The notes beneath the pieces are model-generated. The model saw nothing but the letters and a program-made list of their open reading frames with translations, did not search any database and had not been told where the DNA came from. This document shows, in pieces, positions 1 to 7,719 of a stretch of 64,000 bases of DNA (the stretch's first letter is position 1; every line of letters starts with the position of its first letter). The position numbers were made by a program, and so were the translations under genes. The stretch covers positions 124,001 to 188,000 of the forward strand of contig NZ_KB908259.1 of assembly GCF_000382405.1 (NCBI RefSeq). The letters are read 5' to 3'. The stretch comes from Mycobacterium sp. 141 (GTDB lineage: Bacteria > Actinomycetota > Actinomycetes > Mycobacteriales > Mycobacteriaceae).

Positions 1-384
1 CGCGCGCTGCGATCATTGCGCCGCGAAATCATCGACATGGGTGCAACGGCGCAGGTTATGCGAGCCGAAATACTGGCCGGCGGCAACGATCTTGTCGCCC
101 TGTATCGGACCGCGCGTGACGAGGAATATGCCGAGATCGTCGACAAGTGTCAGGACTTTCTCACTGAGATTCGCAACGAAACCGCGGACGAGCACTTCAC
201 CTACGCGGAACTCGAAGAAAACGAAGAAGACCTCAACAAGCTCAACAGCTGGTTTGTAAAAATCCAGTCGCGTGACTGTCTCGGAGCAAAGGGTCACGAG
301 TCGGCCGAGGCCGCGTTGCAAGAATGCGCCAGGGCCCTGGACGGATTCGCGAACGCCGTTTACGTTGTCGAGGATCAGCTCTAG
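1..384 (+). CDS. ChrB N-terminal-domain protein, 5' end outside the window
   Basis: The reading frame is open from the first base to the TAG at 384, so the gene probably starts upstream. The visible 120 or so residues resemble the C-terminal part of the ChrB N-terminal domain (chromate-resistance regulatory family): an acidic helix with FTYAELEENEEDLNKLNSW followed by a KIQSRDCLG-type segment and a last amphipathic helix. In that family the domain either stands alone or precedes a second ChrB domain; here the protein stops after the first. An internal TTG at 16 could be used but lacks a clear ribosome-binding site. The family link is by eye. No chrA transporter is visible. Confidence 0.6.
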   Translation, partial: RALRSLRREIIDMGATAQVMRAEILAGGNDLVALYRTARDEEYAEIVDKCQDFLTEIRNETADEHFTYAELEENEEDLNKLNSWFVKIQSRDCLGAKGHESAEAALQECARALDGFANAVYVVEDQL

Positions 385-547
385 CGATCCGCCAGCGATC
401 ATGACCACAGTCCAGTGCGGCACCGGCCAAGTCATGAAGGATCCGGTGGCGGGTAGGTTGATACTGTTGCATTGCAGTCGCTTTCGGCTGCACAGCGGCT
501 TACGCGCGGTGGTAGCGTCAGGGCTGTCCTGGCGAGGAGTCGACAAA

Positions 548-883
548 ATGCCCATCACGGCGTGGCGAGTCACACGACGCGCAACCGTATGCCTGTCGAC
601 GGTTGCGATGCTCGCCGCGATCGTCAGCTGCGATGCCGGGTCGGGTCAGCCTGCCGCATCGGACGATGCGGTGACGACGTTGCCTGTGCCGGCGAATATT
701 CCGGCTGTCCCCCTACCCAGCGACATTCCGCCGGTGCCGTTGCCGAGCGCTGTCCCCGATGTGCAGATGCCAAGTGAACTCCCGAAGGTCGAGATCCCGG
801 CAGACGTGCCTCGCGTGGAGTTACCCGCGGAGATCCCGCGGGTACCGCTGCCCTCCGCGATCCCCCCGATCTCGTTTCCTTGA
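548..883 (+). CDS. Putative surface lipoprotein with proline-rich nonapeptide repeats
   Basis: 111-residue protein starting at ATG 548, with GAGGAG about 8 bases upstream. The N-terminus is basic, then hydrophobic, and ends in a lipobox (IVSC at about residues 25-28), so it should be processed by Lgt/LspA and tethered to the membrane through Cys28. After a short Gly/Ala/Asp linker the rest is almost entirely a nine-residue repeat of form [IVL]P-x-V-x-[LMI]P-[SA]-x, about 6.8 copies over residues 49-111, such as IPPVPLPSA and LPKVEIPAD. There is no enzymatic domain; the repeat looks like a rigid stalk or wall-spanning spacer. No family was recognised. Confidence 0.75.
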   Translation: MPITAWRVTRRATVCLSTVAMLAAIVSCDAGSGQPAASDDAVTTLPVPANIPAVPLPSDIPPVPLPSAVPDVQMPSELPKVEIPADVPRVELPAEIPRVPLPSAIPPISFP

Positions 884-984
884 GTCGGCAATCGCTACTT
901 CCCGCCGAGTGGAGAGAATTTTTGCTTGCCTCATATTTGCTGCAGTGTTACAACAAATATATGTCAACTGACATAGATCTGTAG
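884..984. other. AT-richer intergenic segment
   Basis: Between the lipoprotein gene and the maleylpyruvate-isomerase relic lies a short AT-richer stretch. It contains CAACAAATATATGTCAACTG around 951-970 and a GTAGGAGGGTGAAGG ribosome-binding-like stretch at 981-995, but no start codon in the frame of the relic. It may be the remains of the promoter of the decayed gene. No other feature was seen. Confidence 0.3.
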
Positions 985-1245
985 GAGGGTGAAGGGTCAG
1001 GAGGTTTTGAGGCCACCCTGCACCACCTCGACCTGATCGCACACCTCCCTGGCGTATCCGGGCCTGCAGCACAGACATTGGCTGCATCACGGAAACTCTT
1101 CGAGAGGATCACCGGAGCAGCGTTTCCGGCATCGATGTCGAACGGGGCCGTCCTGACGGTCGGAACGGGTCGGCGAGCCGCAACAGCATCCGAGCGGGAC
1201 GCGCTCGGTTCTCTCAGCGACCGTCTGCCATACGTTCTCGGATAG
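985..1245 (+). pseudogene. C-terminal relic of a mycothiol-dependent maleylpyruvate isomerase-family protein
   Basis: The frame from 985 to the TAG at 1243-1245 has no start codon and is closed upstream by a stop at 982-984. From about 1003 it encodes a recognisable C-terminal segment: GFEATLHHLDLIAHLPGV, a FERITGAAFPA helix, then a VGTGRRAATASERDALG segment ending in LPYVLG. This pattern is typical of the C-terminal part of actinobacterial maleylpyruvate isomerase-family (TIGR03083-like) proteins. The N-terminal DinB-like helical domain is absent, so this is a truncated remnant rather than a functional gene. Family assignment is by eye and moderately sure. Confidence 0.55.
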
Positions 1246-1335
1246 CGCACGCCGCGGCACGAACGACGAGAGCGGTGCTCGGCGATCCATTTCACCGCGC
1301 GACGTGGTAGCCCCGCGGGCGGCCAGTGTCGCACC

Positions 1336-1482
1336 CTAGTCGCTGTGCGCCAGGCTCTCCTCGATGGCCGCGGAGATCTCGGCGTTGAACACGGCGCCTT
1401 CCTCGGTGGTCAGGTCACCCAACGCAGTGCCGCCGACGAGGGCGACCTCCACTTTACGACGCGCGGCGCTCTGCTGATTCAT
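1336..1482 (-). CDS. Hypothetical 48-residue protein or gene fragment
   Basis: A 48-codon frame with ATG at 1482, ending in TAG, divergent from the kinase gene at 1537. The predicted peptide is hydrophilic and helical, with a basic N-terminus (AARRKVEVALVGG) and an acidic C-terminus (AAIEESLAHSD). It has normal mycobacterial codon use, unlike a random antisense frame. No family was recognised. It could be a real small protein or the tail of a lost larger gene, since the frame stays open upstream through the kinase start region. Evidence is weak. Confidence 0.3.
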   Translation of the reverse strand: MNQQSAARRKVEVALVGGTALGDLTTEEGAVFNAEISAAIEESLAHSD

Positions 1483-1536
1483 TCCTTGGCCAGCAAAAAC
1501 GTCAGTATTTCCATCCTCGTTTGTAGGCTCCAACGT

Positions 1537-3375
1537 ATGCCGTTCAACTCCGGTGACGTCTTCGCCGGCTACTCCATTCAGCGGCTCCTCGGTGCAGGCG
1601 GCATGGGAGAGGTCTACCTGGCCCAGCATCCCCGGCTGCCCCGTCTGGACGCACTCAAGATCCTGTCGACGGACGCCACCCGCGACGATGAGTTCCGCGC
1701 CAGATTCACCCGAGAGGCTGAGCTGGCCGCGACGTTGTGGCATCCACACATCGTCGGTGTACACGACCGCGGTGAGTTCGAAGGTCATCTGTGGATCTCG
1801 ATGGACTATGTGGAGGGCACCGACGCCCGTCACATGCTTGAGCAGCAGTCCCCGTCAGGCCTGCCCTATCAGGATGTGATGGAGATCGTGACGGCGGTGG
1901 CCGAAGCTCTCGATTTCGCGCACGAACGGCGGCTGTTGCACCGCGATGTCAAACCGGCGAACATCCTGGTGACCACTCCGACGGCAAGCACTCGGCGCCG
2001 CGTCCTGCTCACCGACTTCGGCATCGCTCGCGAAGCTGACGACACCAATGGGCTCACCGAGACCAACATGGCTATCGGTACCGTCGCCTACATAGCGCCC
2101 GAGCAACTCATGGGCAAGGCGCTCGACGGTCGGGCCGATCAATACGCCCTGGCCGCGACGGCCTTTCATCTGTTGACCGGCGCACCCCTGTTCGACGACG
2201 CCAATCGGATTGTCGTGGCCGGAAAACACCTCAACGCACCACCGCCACTGCTGTCGGAGCGCCGTCCCGACCTCGCGCACCTCGATGCCGCCATGGCCAA
2301 AGCACTGGCGAAGAACCCCGATCAGCGCTACGTACGGTGCATCGACTTCGCCCGGGCCCTGGGCGGACGCCTGGATATGGCGACCGCACCCGAGCCGGCA
2401 CCGGAGCGGACTTCGTGTGAGCCGGCGGCCCACACCGCCCCGCTGGAGGCCTCCGGCGAAAGCGATTGGAGCAGTCCCCCGGACACCAGACGTCTGACCG
2501 TGCTCACGGTGCTCGGCACCGCCCGTGCGGTGCAGAAACTGCCGGCCGGGCCCGACGGTGACGACGAAGTCTGGTCCTTCCGGGTGGAGCGATACGACTC
2601 GACAGGCGCAGCCCACACCGTTGTGCCGGTCGAACTGCGCGGCAACTCCATCACGGGCGAACTGTCCGACGGTGATGTAGTGGAGGTCAGCGGTTTCTGG
2701 GACGACCGGACGCTGTTCGCCGACTCCGTGGTCAACCATTCGGGAGGTACGCGCGGCCGCCGGCGGCGCACGACATCCGGGGTGAAACCGGGTAAGAATT
2801 CTGCGTGGACGTCCCGGCCGCTGCGCATCGTCGGGCTGGTGGTCGTGTTCGTGGCGGTGCTGGCCACGGCGGCCTACTTTGTCACCGGAGGCTTCGGTTT
2901 TTCATCGCACAGCGGACCGGGGCCGGTCGTGACGCCGGAACGGGCGACGGTGTTCTCCCCCGGCGGCTCACCCGATCACCCGGACGAGGCGGGCAACGCC
3001 ATCGACGGCAATCCCGATACCGGGTGGCCCACCGATGTCTACCAAGACGCCACCCCGTTCCCCACCTTCAAACAGGGCGTCGGTCTGATGCTGCAACTGC
3101 CTGCACCCACCGCATTGAGCAAAGTGACCCTCGATGTGCCCAGCACTGGAACAGAGGTGCAGATTCGAGCGGCCGACAGCGCCGACCCGAACAGCCTGTC
3201 CGACACGACCGAGCTGACCCCCAATGTGTCGCTGCAGCCAGGACAGAACACCATCACCATCGACAATCAGAAGAAAACCTCAAATGTGCTGGTGTGGATT
3301 TCCAAACTCGGCACCGTCGGCGGACAGAGTCGCACGGCCATCTCCGACATCACGTTGAGGGCGGCTCGGCGGTGA
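1537..3375 (+). CDS. Transmembrane Ser/Thr protein kinase with OB-like and extracellular discoidin-like domains
   Basis: 612 residues from ATG 1537. The N-terminus (MPFNSGDVFAGY...) matches PknF/PknI-like kinases, so the open frame further upstream is not used. A Hanks kinase domain covers about residues 12-280: glycine loop GAGGMGEV (19-26), Lys41, catalytic HRDVKPANIL, metal-binding LTDFGIA and APEQL. Residues about 319-403 form a compact beta domain (VELRGNSITGELSDGDVVEV) that looks OB-fold-like. A basic stretch precedes one membrane helix at about 430-450. The outer part (about 469-612) has NAIDGNPDTGW and a beta-rich tail ending SDITLRAA, like the discoidin/F5-8-type domain at the end of mycobacterial MviN. 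Ligand and substrates are unknown; cell-wall sensing is inference. Confidence 0.9.
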   Translation: MPFNSGDVFAGYSIQRLLGAGGMGEVYLAQHPRLPRLDALKILSTDATRDDEFRARFTREAELAATLWHPHIVGVHDRGEFEGHLWISMDYVEGTDARHMLEQQSPSGLPYQDVMEIVTAVAEALDFAHERRLLHRDVKPANILVTTPTASTRRRVLLTDFGIAREADDTNGLTETNMAIGTVAYIAPEQLMGKALDGRADQYALAATAFHLLTGAPLFDDANRIVVAGKHLNAPPPLLSERRPDLAHLDAAMAKALAKNPDQRYVRCIDFARALGGRLDMATAPEPAPERTSCEPAAHTAPLEASGESDWSSPPDTRRLTVLTVLGTARAVQKLPAGPDGDDEVWSFRVERYDSTGAAHTVVPVELRGNSITGELSDGDVVEVSGFWDDRTLFADSVVNHSGGTRGRRRRTTSGVKPGKNSAWTSRPLRIVGLVVVFVAVLATAAYFVTGGFGFSSHSGPGPVVTPERATVFSPGGSPDHPDEAGNAIDGNPDTGWPTDVYQDATPFPTFKQGVGLMLQLPAPTALSKVTLDVPSTGTEVQIRAADSADPNSLSDTTELTPNVSLQPGQNTITIDNQKKTSNVLVWISKLGTVGGQSRTAISDITLRAARR

Positions 3376-3396
3376 AATCGGCACTCATGATTCTCC

Positions 3397-4533
3397 CTAT
3401 CGGCTCGTGTTGATGACGTCGGCAGACACCGCGATGATGCGTCCGATCCGGCGCAGCAGGTCTGCCGCATTCACCATGGATGCGTGTGCGTCGGGCTCGA
3501 GTTCGGCGAGCGTATATGCCCGGGAGATTCCGGCGTCGCGCAACTCGATATCGCGCAGAGAACTGCGGCCGGCAACCGCGATGACGGGAATACCCATTTT
3601 CGTGGCCACCGCAGCGACTCCGATGGGAGCCTTGCCGTGCAGGCTCTGGGTGTCCAGTGACCCCTCGCCTGTGATGACCATATCCGCCTCGGCGAGCTTG
3701 CGGCGGAAGTCGATTAGGTCCAGTACGGTTTCGATGCCGGGCCGGGTTGTGGCGCCCAGGATGGACATTGCCCCGAAGGCGGTCCCACCGGCCGCTCCCG
3801 CTCCCGGCGTACGGCTGTCGTCGCGACCGGTGGTGGTGCGGAGCAGATGCGCCCACCGCGTCATCGCGTCCTCCAGGAGCACCAGGTGCTCGGCTGTCGC
3901 GCCTTTTTGTGGTGCGTACACCGCTGTCGCACCGCGTGGACCGACCAACGGATTGTCCACGTCGCAGGCGAGCTGAAATTGCGCCGTACGGGCCGCCGGA
4001 TGCAGATCGCTGAGATCGACCTTCGCGGCTTGGCGCAGTGCCGCGCCGCCGGGTCCGACCTCGTTGCCGTCGCCGTCGAGAATCCGTACTCCGAGGGCCT
4101 GCAACATCCCCGCACCACCATCGGTCGACGCGCTACCGCCGAGCCCGATGATGATCTCGCGTGCACCCAGGTCGAGTGCGTGTCGGATGACGGTGCCTAG
4201 TCCGAACGTGCTGGCTCCCAAAGGATCCAACTGGCCGGGTGGGAGTGTCACGAGGCCGACTGCCGCGGCCAGTTCCACCACGGCGATCGGCCCGCGGCGC
4301 GCATACAGGGCAATACCGGGATGACCTGTCGGACCGGTGGTCTCCACCGCAACCGGAGTCCAACCGGCGGCCACGACGGCCGCGACCGTGCCGTCTCCCC
4401 CGTCGGCCACCGGGGCCGTGGTGACCGACCAGGAAGGGTTGCCCGCCGTGAGTCCGTCGGCGAGTGCGTCGGCTACCTCCGCTGCAGTCAATGAGCCCTT
4501 GAACTTGTCGGGTGCGACGAGTACGCGTGTCAC
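3397..4533 (-). CDS. glxK: Glycerate kinase (GlxK/GarK family)
   Basis: 378 residues from GTG 4533. The N-terminus VLVAPDKFKGSLTA and the later VADGGDGT, GLGGSASTDGGAG and ITGEGSLDTQS segments are hallmarks of the glycerate 2-kinase family, which phosphorylates D-glycerate with ATP in the cytosol as the last step of glyoxylate and glycolate disposal through tartronate semialdehyde. Length is normal for the family. It starts 6 bases after the stop of a glyoxylate carboligase relic (4540-4740), which makes the left part of a former glyoxylate-utilisation operon visible. The other partners (hyi, glxR) are absent here, so the kinase now stands alone. Confidence 0.92.
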   Translation of the reverse strand: MTRVLVAPDKFKGSLTAAEVADALADGLTAGNPSWSVTTAPVADGGDGTVAAVVAAGWTPVAVETTGPTGHPGIALYARRGPIAVVELAAAVGLVTLPPGQLDPLGASTFGLGTVIRHALDLGAREIIIGLGGSASTDGGAGMLQALGVRILDGDGNEVGPGGAALRQAAKVDLSDLHPAARTAQFQLACDVDNPLVGPRGATAVYAPQKGATAEHLVLLEDAMTRWAHLLRTTTGRDDSRTPGAGAAGGTAFGAMSILGATTRPGIETVLDLIDFRRKLAEADMVITGEGSLDTQSLHGKAPIGVAAVATKMGIPVIAVAGRSSLRDIELRDAGISRAYTLAELEPDAHASMVNAADLLRRIGRIIAVSADVINTSR

Positions 4534-4539
4534 GATGAC

Positions 4540-4740
4540 CTAGCCGAGCGGGACGCAGCAGTCCACGCCGAGCGCGCGTTGCGCCCGACGGATCAGGCCG
4601 CGGTGGGACTTGTTCGCCACGATATGAATGTAGGGCAGTTCGACCTGCGCGCCGACGGCGAGTTCTTCTTCCATGACCCGGAAATCGTAGTCACCTGGGA
4701 CCGTAACCACGGTCGCGTCCGAGGCCCGGGATGATTTTGT
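4540..4740 (-). pseudogene. gcl: C-terminal fragment of glyoxylate carboligase
   Basis: About 60 codons encode a piece of the thiamine-diphosphate domain of glyoxylate carboligase: VVTVPGDYDFRVMEEELAVG, AQVELPYIHIVANKSHRG and LIRRAQRALGVDC. These match the family's GDYDFQFLIEELAVGAQ and PYIHVVVNNSYLGLIRQAQ segments closely. A full-length protein is nearly 600 residues; here the frame is cut off about 60 residues before a stop and by the arsR promoter upstream. The fragment lies directly before glycerate kinase in the same orientation, the order expected in a gcl-glxK operon. It is certainly non-functional. Confidence 0.8.
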
Positions 4741-4781
4741 CTGGGTGTTGCTCGGCGGCACCTTCCTGCGAAGGTTACTAT

Positions 4782-4797
4782 CTGCATATGAATGCAG
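4782..4797. promoter_or_regulatory. Inverted repeat over the arsR start codon, candidate ArsR operator
   Basis: CTGCAT-ATGA-ATGCAG is a perfect 6-bp inverted repeat with a 4-bp spacer, and the arsR start codon (4788-4790) lies inside it. TTAC at 4775-4778 and GTAA at 4798-4801 extend the symmetry, with unequal gaps. ArsR/SmtB proteins bind imperfect palindromes of this layout near their own start, so autoregulation released by metal is a reasonable inference. Confidence 0.55.
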
Positions 4798-5189
4798 GTA
4801 ATGCCTCAGTGGGCCTCCTTGATGAGGAGCAGGCCGGTCTGATCGTCGAGGTGTTCCGAATGCTCGCCGATGCCACGAGGATTCAGGTCTTGTGGGCGCT
4901 CACGGGGGGCGAGCTGTCAGTCAACGACCTCGCGTCACGCGTGGGCAAACCGGCTCCTTCGGTATCGCAGCATCTCGCCAAGCTCCGGTTGGCACGCTTG
5001 GTGCGCACCCGCCGTTCGGGCACCACGATCTTCTACAGCCTGGAGAATGAGCACATCCGCCAACTGGTCGTCGACGCGGTGTTCAATGCCGAGCATGCGG
5101 GCCCCGGCATTCCGCCGCACCACCGCAACGATCCGCGGGTGCGTGAACTGGCCACCGATCCCAACCCGCGGAAAGCTGCCCGGCGATGA
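4788..5189 (+). CDS. ArsR/SmtB-family metal-responsive repressor
   Basis: 133 residues from ATG 4788. It has a winged-helix domain with the typical LADATRIQVLWAL entry helix, LSVNDLASRVGKPAPSVSQH recognition region and the LVRTRRSGTTIFYSL wing. The C-terminal tail carries clustered metal-capable residues (EHAGPGIPPHH near residues 105-115). This architecture resembles mycobacterial NmtR/KmtR-type sensors of Ni, Co or Zn rather than the CxC arsenic sensors: there is no ELCVCDL motif. It overlaps the downstream CDF transporter gene by 4 bp (ATGA), so the two are translated together. An inverted repeat sits over the start codon. Confidence 0.9.
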   Translation: MNAGNASVGLLDEEQAGLIVEVFRMLADATRIQVLWALTGGELSVNDLASRVGKPAPSVSQHLAKLRLARLVRTRRSGTTIFYSLENEHIRQLVVDAVFNAEHAGPGIPPHHRNDPRVRELATDPNPRKAARR

Positions 5190-6196
5190 GTGGCCATCAC
5201 CCGCATCACCACCACGAGCACGAGCATGACCACGAGCACCCGAGAGGCATGCGCGGGTTGCTCCGGGAGATCTTCGCGCCACATTCCCACGATGCTGCGG
5301 ACAGCGTCGACGGCGCGCTGGAGTCGAGCGCGGCGGGAATCCGGGCGGTAAAGATCAGTCTGCTTGTTCTCGGACTCACGGCAATCGCCCAGATCGTCAT
5401 CGTCGCTCTCTCCGGGTCGATCGCCCTGGCGGCCGACACCATCCACAATTTTTCCGACGCGTTGACCAGCGTGCCGCTGTGGATCGCTTTTGCCCTCAGC
5501 ACCAAGGCTGCCACCCGCCGATACACCTATGGCTTCGGCCGCGCCGAGGACATCGCGGGTCTGTTCGTCGTCGCGATGATCGCTTTGTCCGCGGTGATCG
5601 CCGGCTGGGAAGCGATACGTAGGTTGATCGAGCCGCAGCAGATCGAGCACGTCGGTTGGGTGGCTCTCGCGGGGTTGGTGGGCGTCATCGGCAATGAATG
5701 GGTCGCCTTGTTGCGCATTCGAATTGGGCGCCGGATCGGTTCGGCGGCGCTGATCGCCGACGGTCTGCACGCCCGCACGGACGGATTCACCTCCCTGGCG
5801 GTGCTGATCGGTGCCGGCGGTGTGGCGCTCGGGTTCCCGCTCGCCGATCCGATCGTCGGACTGTTGATCACGGTGGCGATTCTGGTGGTACTGCGCACGG
5901 CCGTTCGCGATGTGTTCCGTCGCCTCATGGACGGTGTGGAACCGGTATTCATCGACACCGCCGAGACCGTCCTGGCTGCACATCCCGGAGTGCAAGCGGT
6001 GCGCAGCGTCCGTATGCGCTGGATCGGGCACCGTCTGCACGCCGACGCAGAACTCGATGTCGATCCCGACCTCAGCCTCGCCGACGCCCACCGGCTCGCC
6101 CACAACGCCGAACATGACCTCATCCATGCGGTGCCCAAGCTGAGCACCGCGCTCATCCACGCATACCCTGCCGAGCACGTGGTTCTCGGGGTTTGA
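5186..6196 (+). CDS. Cation diffusion facilitator metal efflux pump
   Basis: 336 residues. The N-terminus is a His/Glu/Asp-rich cytosolic stretch (HHPHHHHEHEHDHEH at about 4-18), followed by six membrane helices and a C-terminal ferredoxin-like cytosolic domain (DVFRRLMDGVEP onward). The transport site is of the HxxxD/HxxxD type: HNFSD in helix 2 and HARTD in helix 5, found in CDF pumps for Zn and related ions. It should export divalent metal by proton antiport. The upstream ArsR repressor overlaps it by 4 bp and probably controls it. The exact metal cannot be read from the sequence. Confidence 0.93.
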   Translation: MSGHHPHHHHEHEHDHEHPRGMRGLLREIFAPHSHDAADSVDGALESSAAGIRAVKISLLVLGLTAIAQIVIVALSGSIALAADTIHNFSDALTSVPLWIAFALSTKAATRRYTYGFGRAEDIAGLFVVAMIALSAVIAGWEAIRRLIEPQQIEHVGWVALAGLVGVIGNEWVALLRIRIGRRIGSAALIADGLHARTDGFTSLAVLIGAGGVALGFPLADPIVGLLITVAILVVLRTAVRDVFRRLMDGVEPVFIDTAETVLAAHPGVQAVRSVRMRWIGHRLHADAELDVDPDLSLADAHRLAHNAEHDLIHAVPKLSTALIHAYPAEHVVLGV

Positions 6197-6220
6197 CGAC
6201 AGGCGACTGAGGTCGACCGA

Positions 6221-7642
6221 TTACCCGAGAGCCCCGGCGAGGTGAATCGCCAAGCCGTTTGCGGACACTCGATCGATGAGAGCGAAACCGACCGCCAGTC
6301 CGTTGATTTCGCGGTCTGCCGCGCCCGGATAGAGCGACAGGGCTTCGATGACGAATCCCTGTGCGGCGAGGAGCTCGCTGACGCGGCGGTCATCGTGTTC
6401 TCGTGGCAGCAGGATGGCGACGTGGAGACCGGCCTCGACGCCAAGTACGGAGAGCTCGGGGCAATGCGTGCCGAGTGCCGCAATGAGCATGTCACGGCGA
6501 TGCCGGTATTCGCGTGCGGCTCGGACCAGGTGCCGCTGCAGATCACCGGCAACCATCAGTTCCGCGAGTGCATCCCGGGTGATCACGGACAGCGCGAGGC
6601 GACGCTCGCGCAGGTAGGCCAGCACCGCATCGCGAAGCGGCCGCGGCGGTACCAGCCAGGCGGCGCCGAGCCCGGGCGTGAGGATCTTCGACGCTGTCCC
6701 GATGTAGGCGACGCGCTCCCCCGCTCCCGGGACGGACCGGACCGCCGGGAGTGGTGCAACCCCGTAGCGGAACTCGCCGTCATAGTCGTCCTCGACGATG
6801 ATCGAGCCGGTCCGCTTGGCCCAGGCGACCAATTCGGCGCGCCGGTTGACCGACAATCGGTGTCCGAGCGGGTACTGGTGCGCCGGCGTGCAGTACACCA
6901 GGCCGGCGTTGTCGCCCAGCTGATCGACGCAAAGGCCGTCGTCGTCGACCGGCACAAAGACGGGGCGCAGCCCAGCACCTACGAATTCCTCGTATGCGGC
7001 TGGATAGCAAGGGGACTCGAGATAACACCGCGTGAGACCGCTCACGGCCGCGACCGCCTGAAAGGCTGCCCCGGAGCCGGGCACGTCGATCACCGTGTCG
7101 GCATCGATCCCGCGGTTCGTGCGCAGGTGATCGGTCAATGCCGTGACGAACAGCTCGCTCGTGTCCTGCCACGGTGAGGAGGTCGTCGGGGTCCGAGCTG
7201 CCGCCATGCGCCAGGCGCGAGTCCAGGCGCGCATATCGATCAACCCGGTGTCAGGATAGCCCGGGCGGAGATCCATCGTTGAGCCACGTTGGGGCGCAGC
7301 ACTATTGGTCGGCGACGCACGCCGCTTGCGGTCAGTTCCGGGGTGGTCGGACGGACGACTGGAGAGGCCGGCGGCGGCCGCGGCCGCCGCGCCGGACGTC
7401 GTCCGGGTACCCGAGCCGGGCACCCCTTCGAGAAAACCGGCGGCGACCAGCTCATCGTAGGCAGCCGCCACCATGGTGCGTGAACATCCGAGTTCGTCGG
7501 CCAGCGTGCGAGTGGAGGGCAGCCAGTCACCGTCCGCGAGTTGCCCGTCGGCGATCAAGGTCACCATCTGGGTGGCGATCGTCTTGGCGCTCAGATCGCT
7601 GGTGTCCAACGGGAGATGAACCAGTCGGGTGTGCCGCGGCAT
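6221..7642 (-). CDS. MocR/PdxR-type GntR regulator with aminotransferase domain
   Basis: 473 residues from ATG 7642 (MPRHTRLVHLPLD); the longer frame upstream is unlikely because it runs into the divergent promoter. A GntR winged helix covers about residues 15-80 (LPSTRTLADELGCSRTMVAA). After an Ala/Pro-rich linker comes a fold-type I aminotransferase domain with the PLP-lysine segment IGTASKILTPGLGAAWLV. MocR proteins bind PLP there and usually control vitamin B6 genes or a neighbouring divergent gene. The divergent neighbour is a PPOX-type flavin protein, a common pairing, so that gene is the likely target. Confidence 0.9.
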   Translation of the reverse strand: MPRHTRLVHLPLDTSDLSAKTIATQMVTLIADGQLADGDWLPSTRTLADELGCSRTMVAAAYDELVAAGFLEGVPGSGTRTTSGAAAAAAAGLSSRPSDHPGTDRKRRASPTNSAAPQRGSTMDLRPGYPDTGLIDMRAWTRAWRMAAARTPTTSSPWQDTSELFVTALTDHLRTNRGIDADTVIDVPGSGAAFQAVAAVSGLTRCYLESPCYPAAYEEFVGAGLRPVFVPVDDDGLCVDQLGDNAGLVYCTPAHQYPLGHRLSVNRRAELVAWAKRTGSIIVEDDYDGEFRYGVAPLPAVRSVPGAGERVAYIGTASKILTPGLGAAWLVPPRPLRDAVLAYLRERRLALSVITRDALAELMVAGDLQRHLVRAAREYRHRRDMLIAALGTHCPELSVLGVEAGLHVAILLPREHDDRRVSELLAAQGFVIEALSLYPGAADREINGLAVGFALIDRVSANGLAIHLAGALG

Positions 7643-7719
7643 CTCCACACAATACTGGCATCTGATATCTACCTTTTCTGGCCGTTTCGATAATGCCGCA
7701 ATCATGGTGTTGTTTGAGC
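7643..7719. promoter_or_regulatory. Divergent promoter region of mocR and the PPOX gene
   Basis: This 77-bp gap is AT-richer than its flanks and must hold both promoters. TACTGGCATCTGATATCTACC lies in the left half and TTTTCTGGCC in the right half; the two CTGG cores could be direct-repeat half-sites for the MocR protein, which typically binds spaced direct repeats. Core promoter elements could not be fixed with confidence. Confidence 0.35.

Noticed and set aside
1345..1536. In-frame upstream extension of the Ser/Thr kinase
   Set aside because: The kinase family starts at MPFNSGDVFAGY (1537); the upstream 64 codons have no similarity and lie in the divergent region with the small minus-strand frame.
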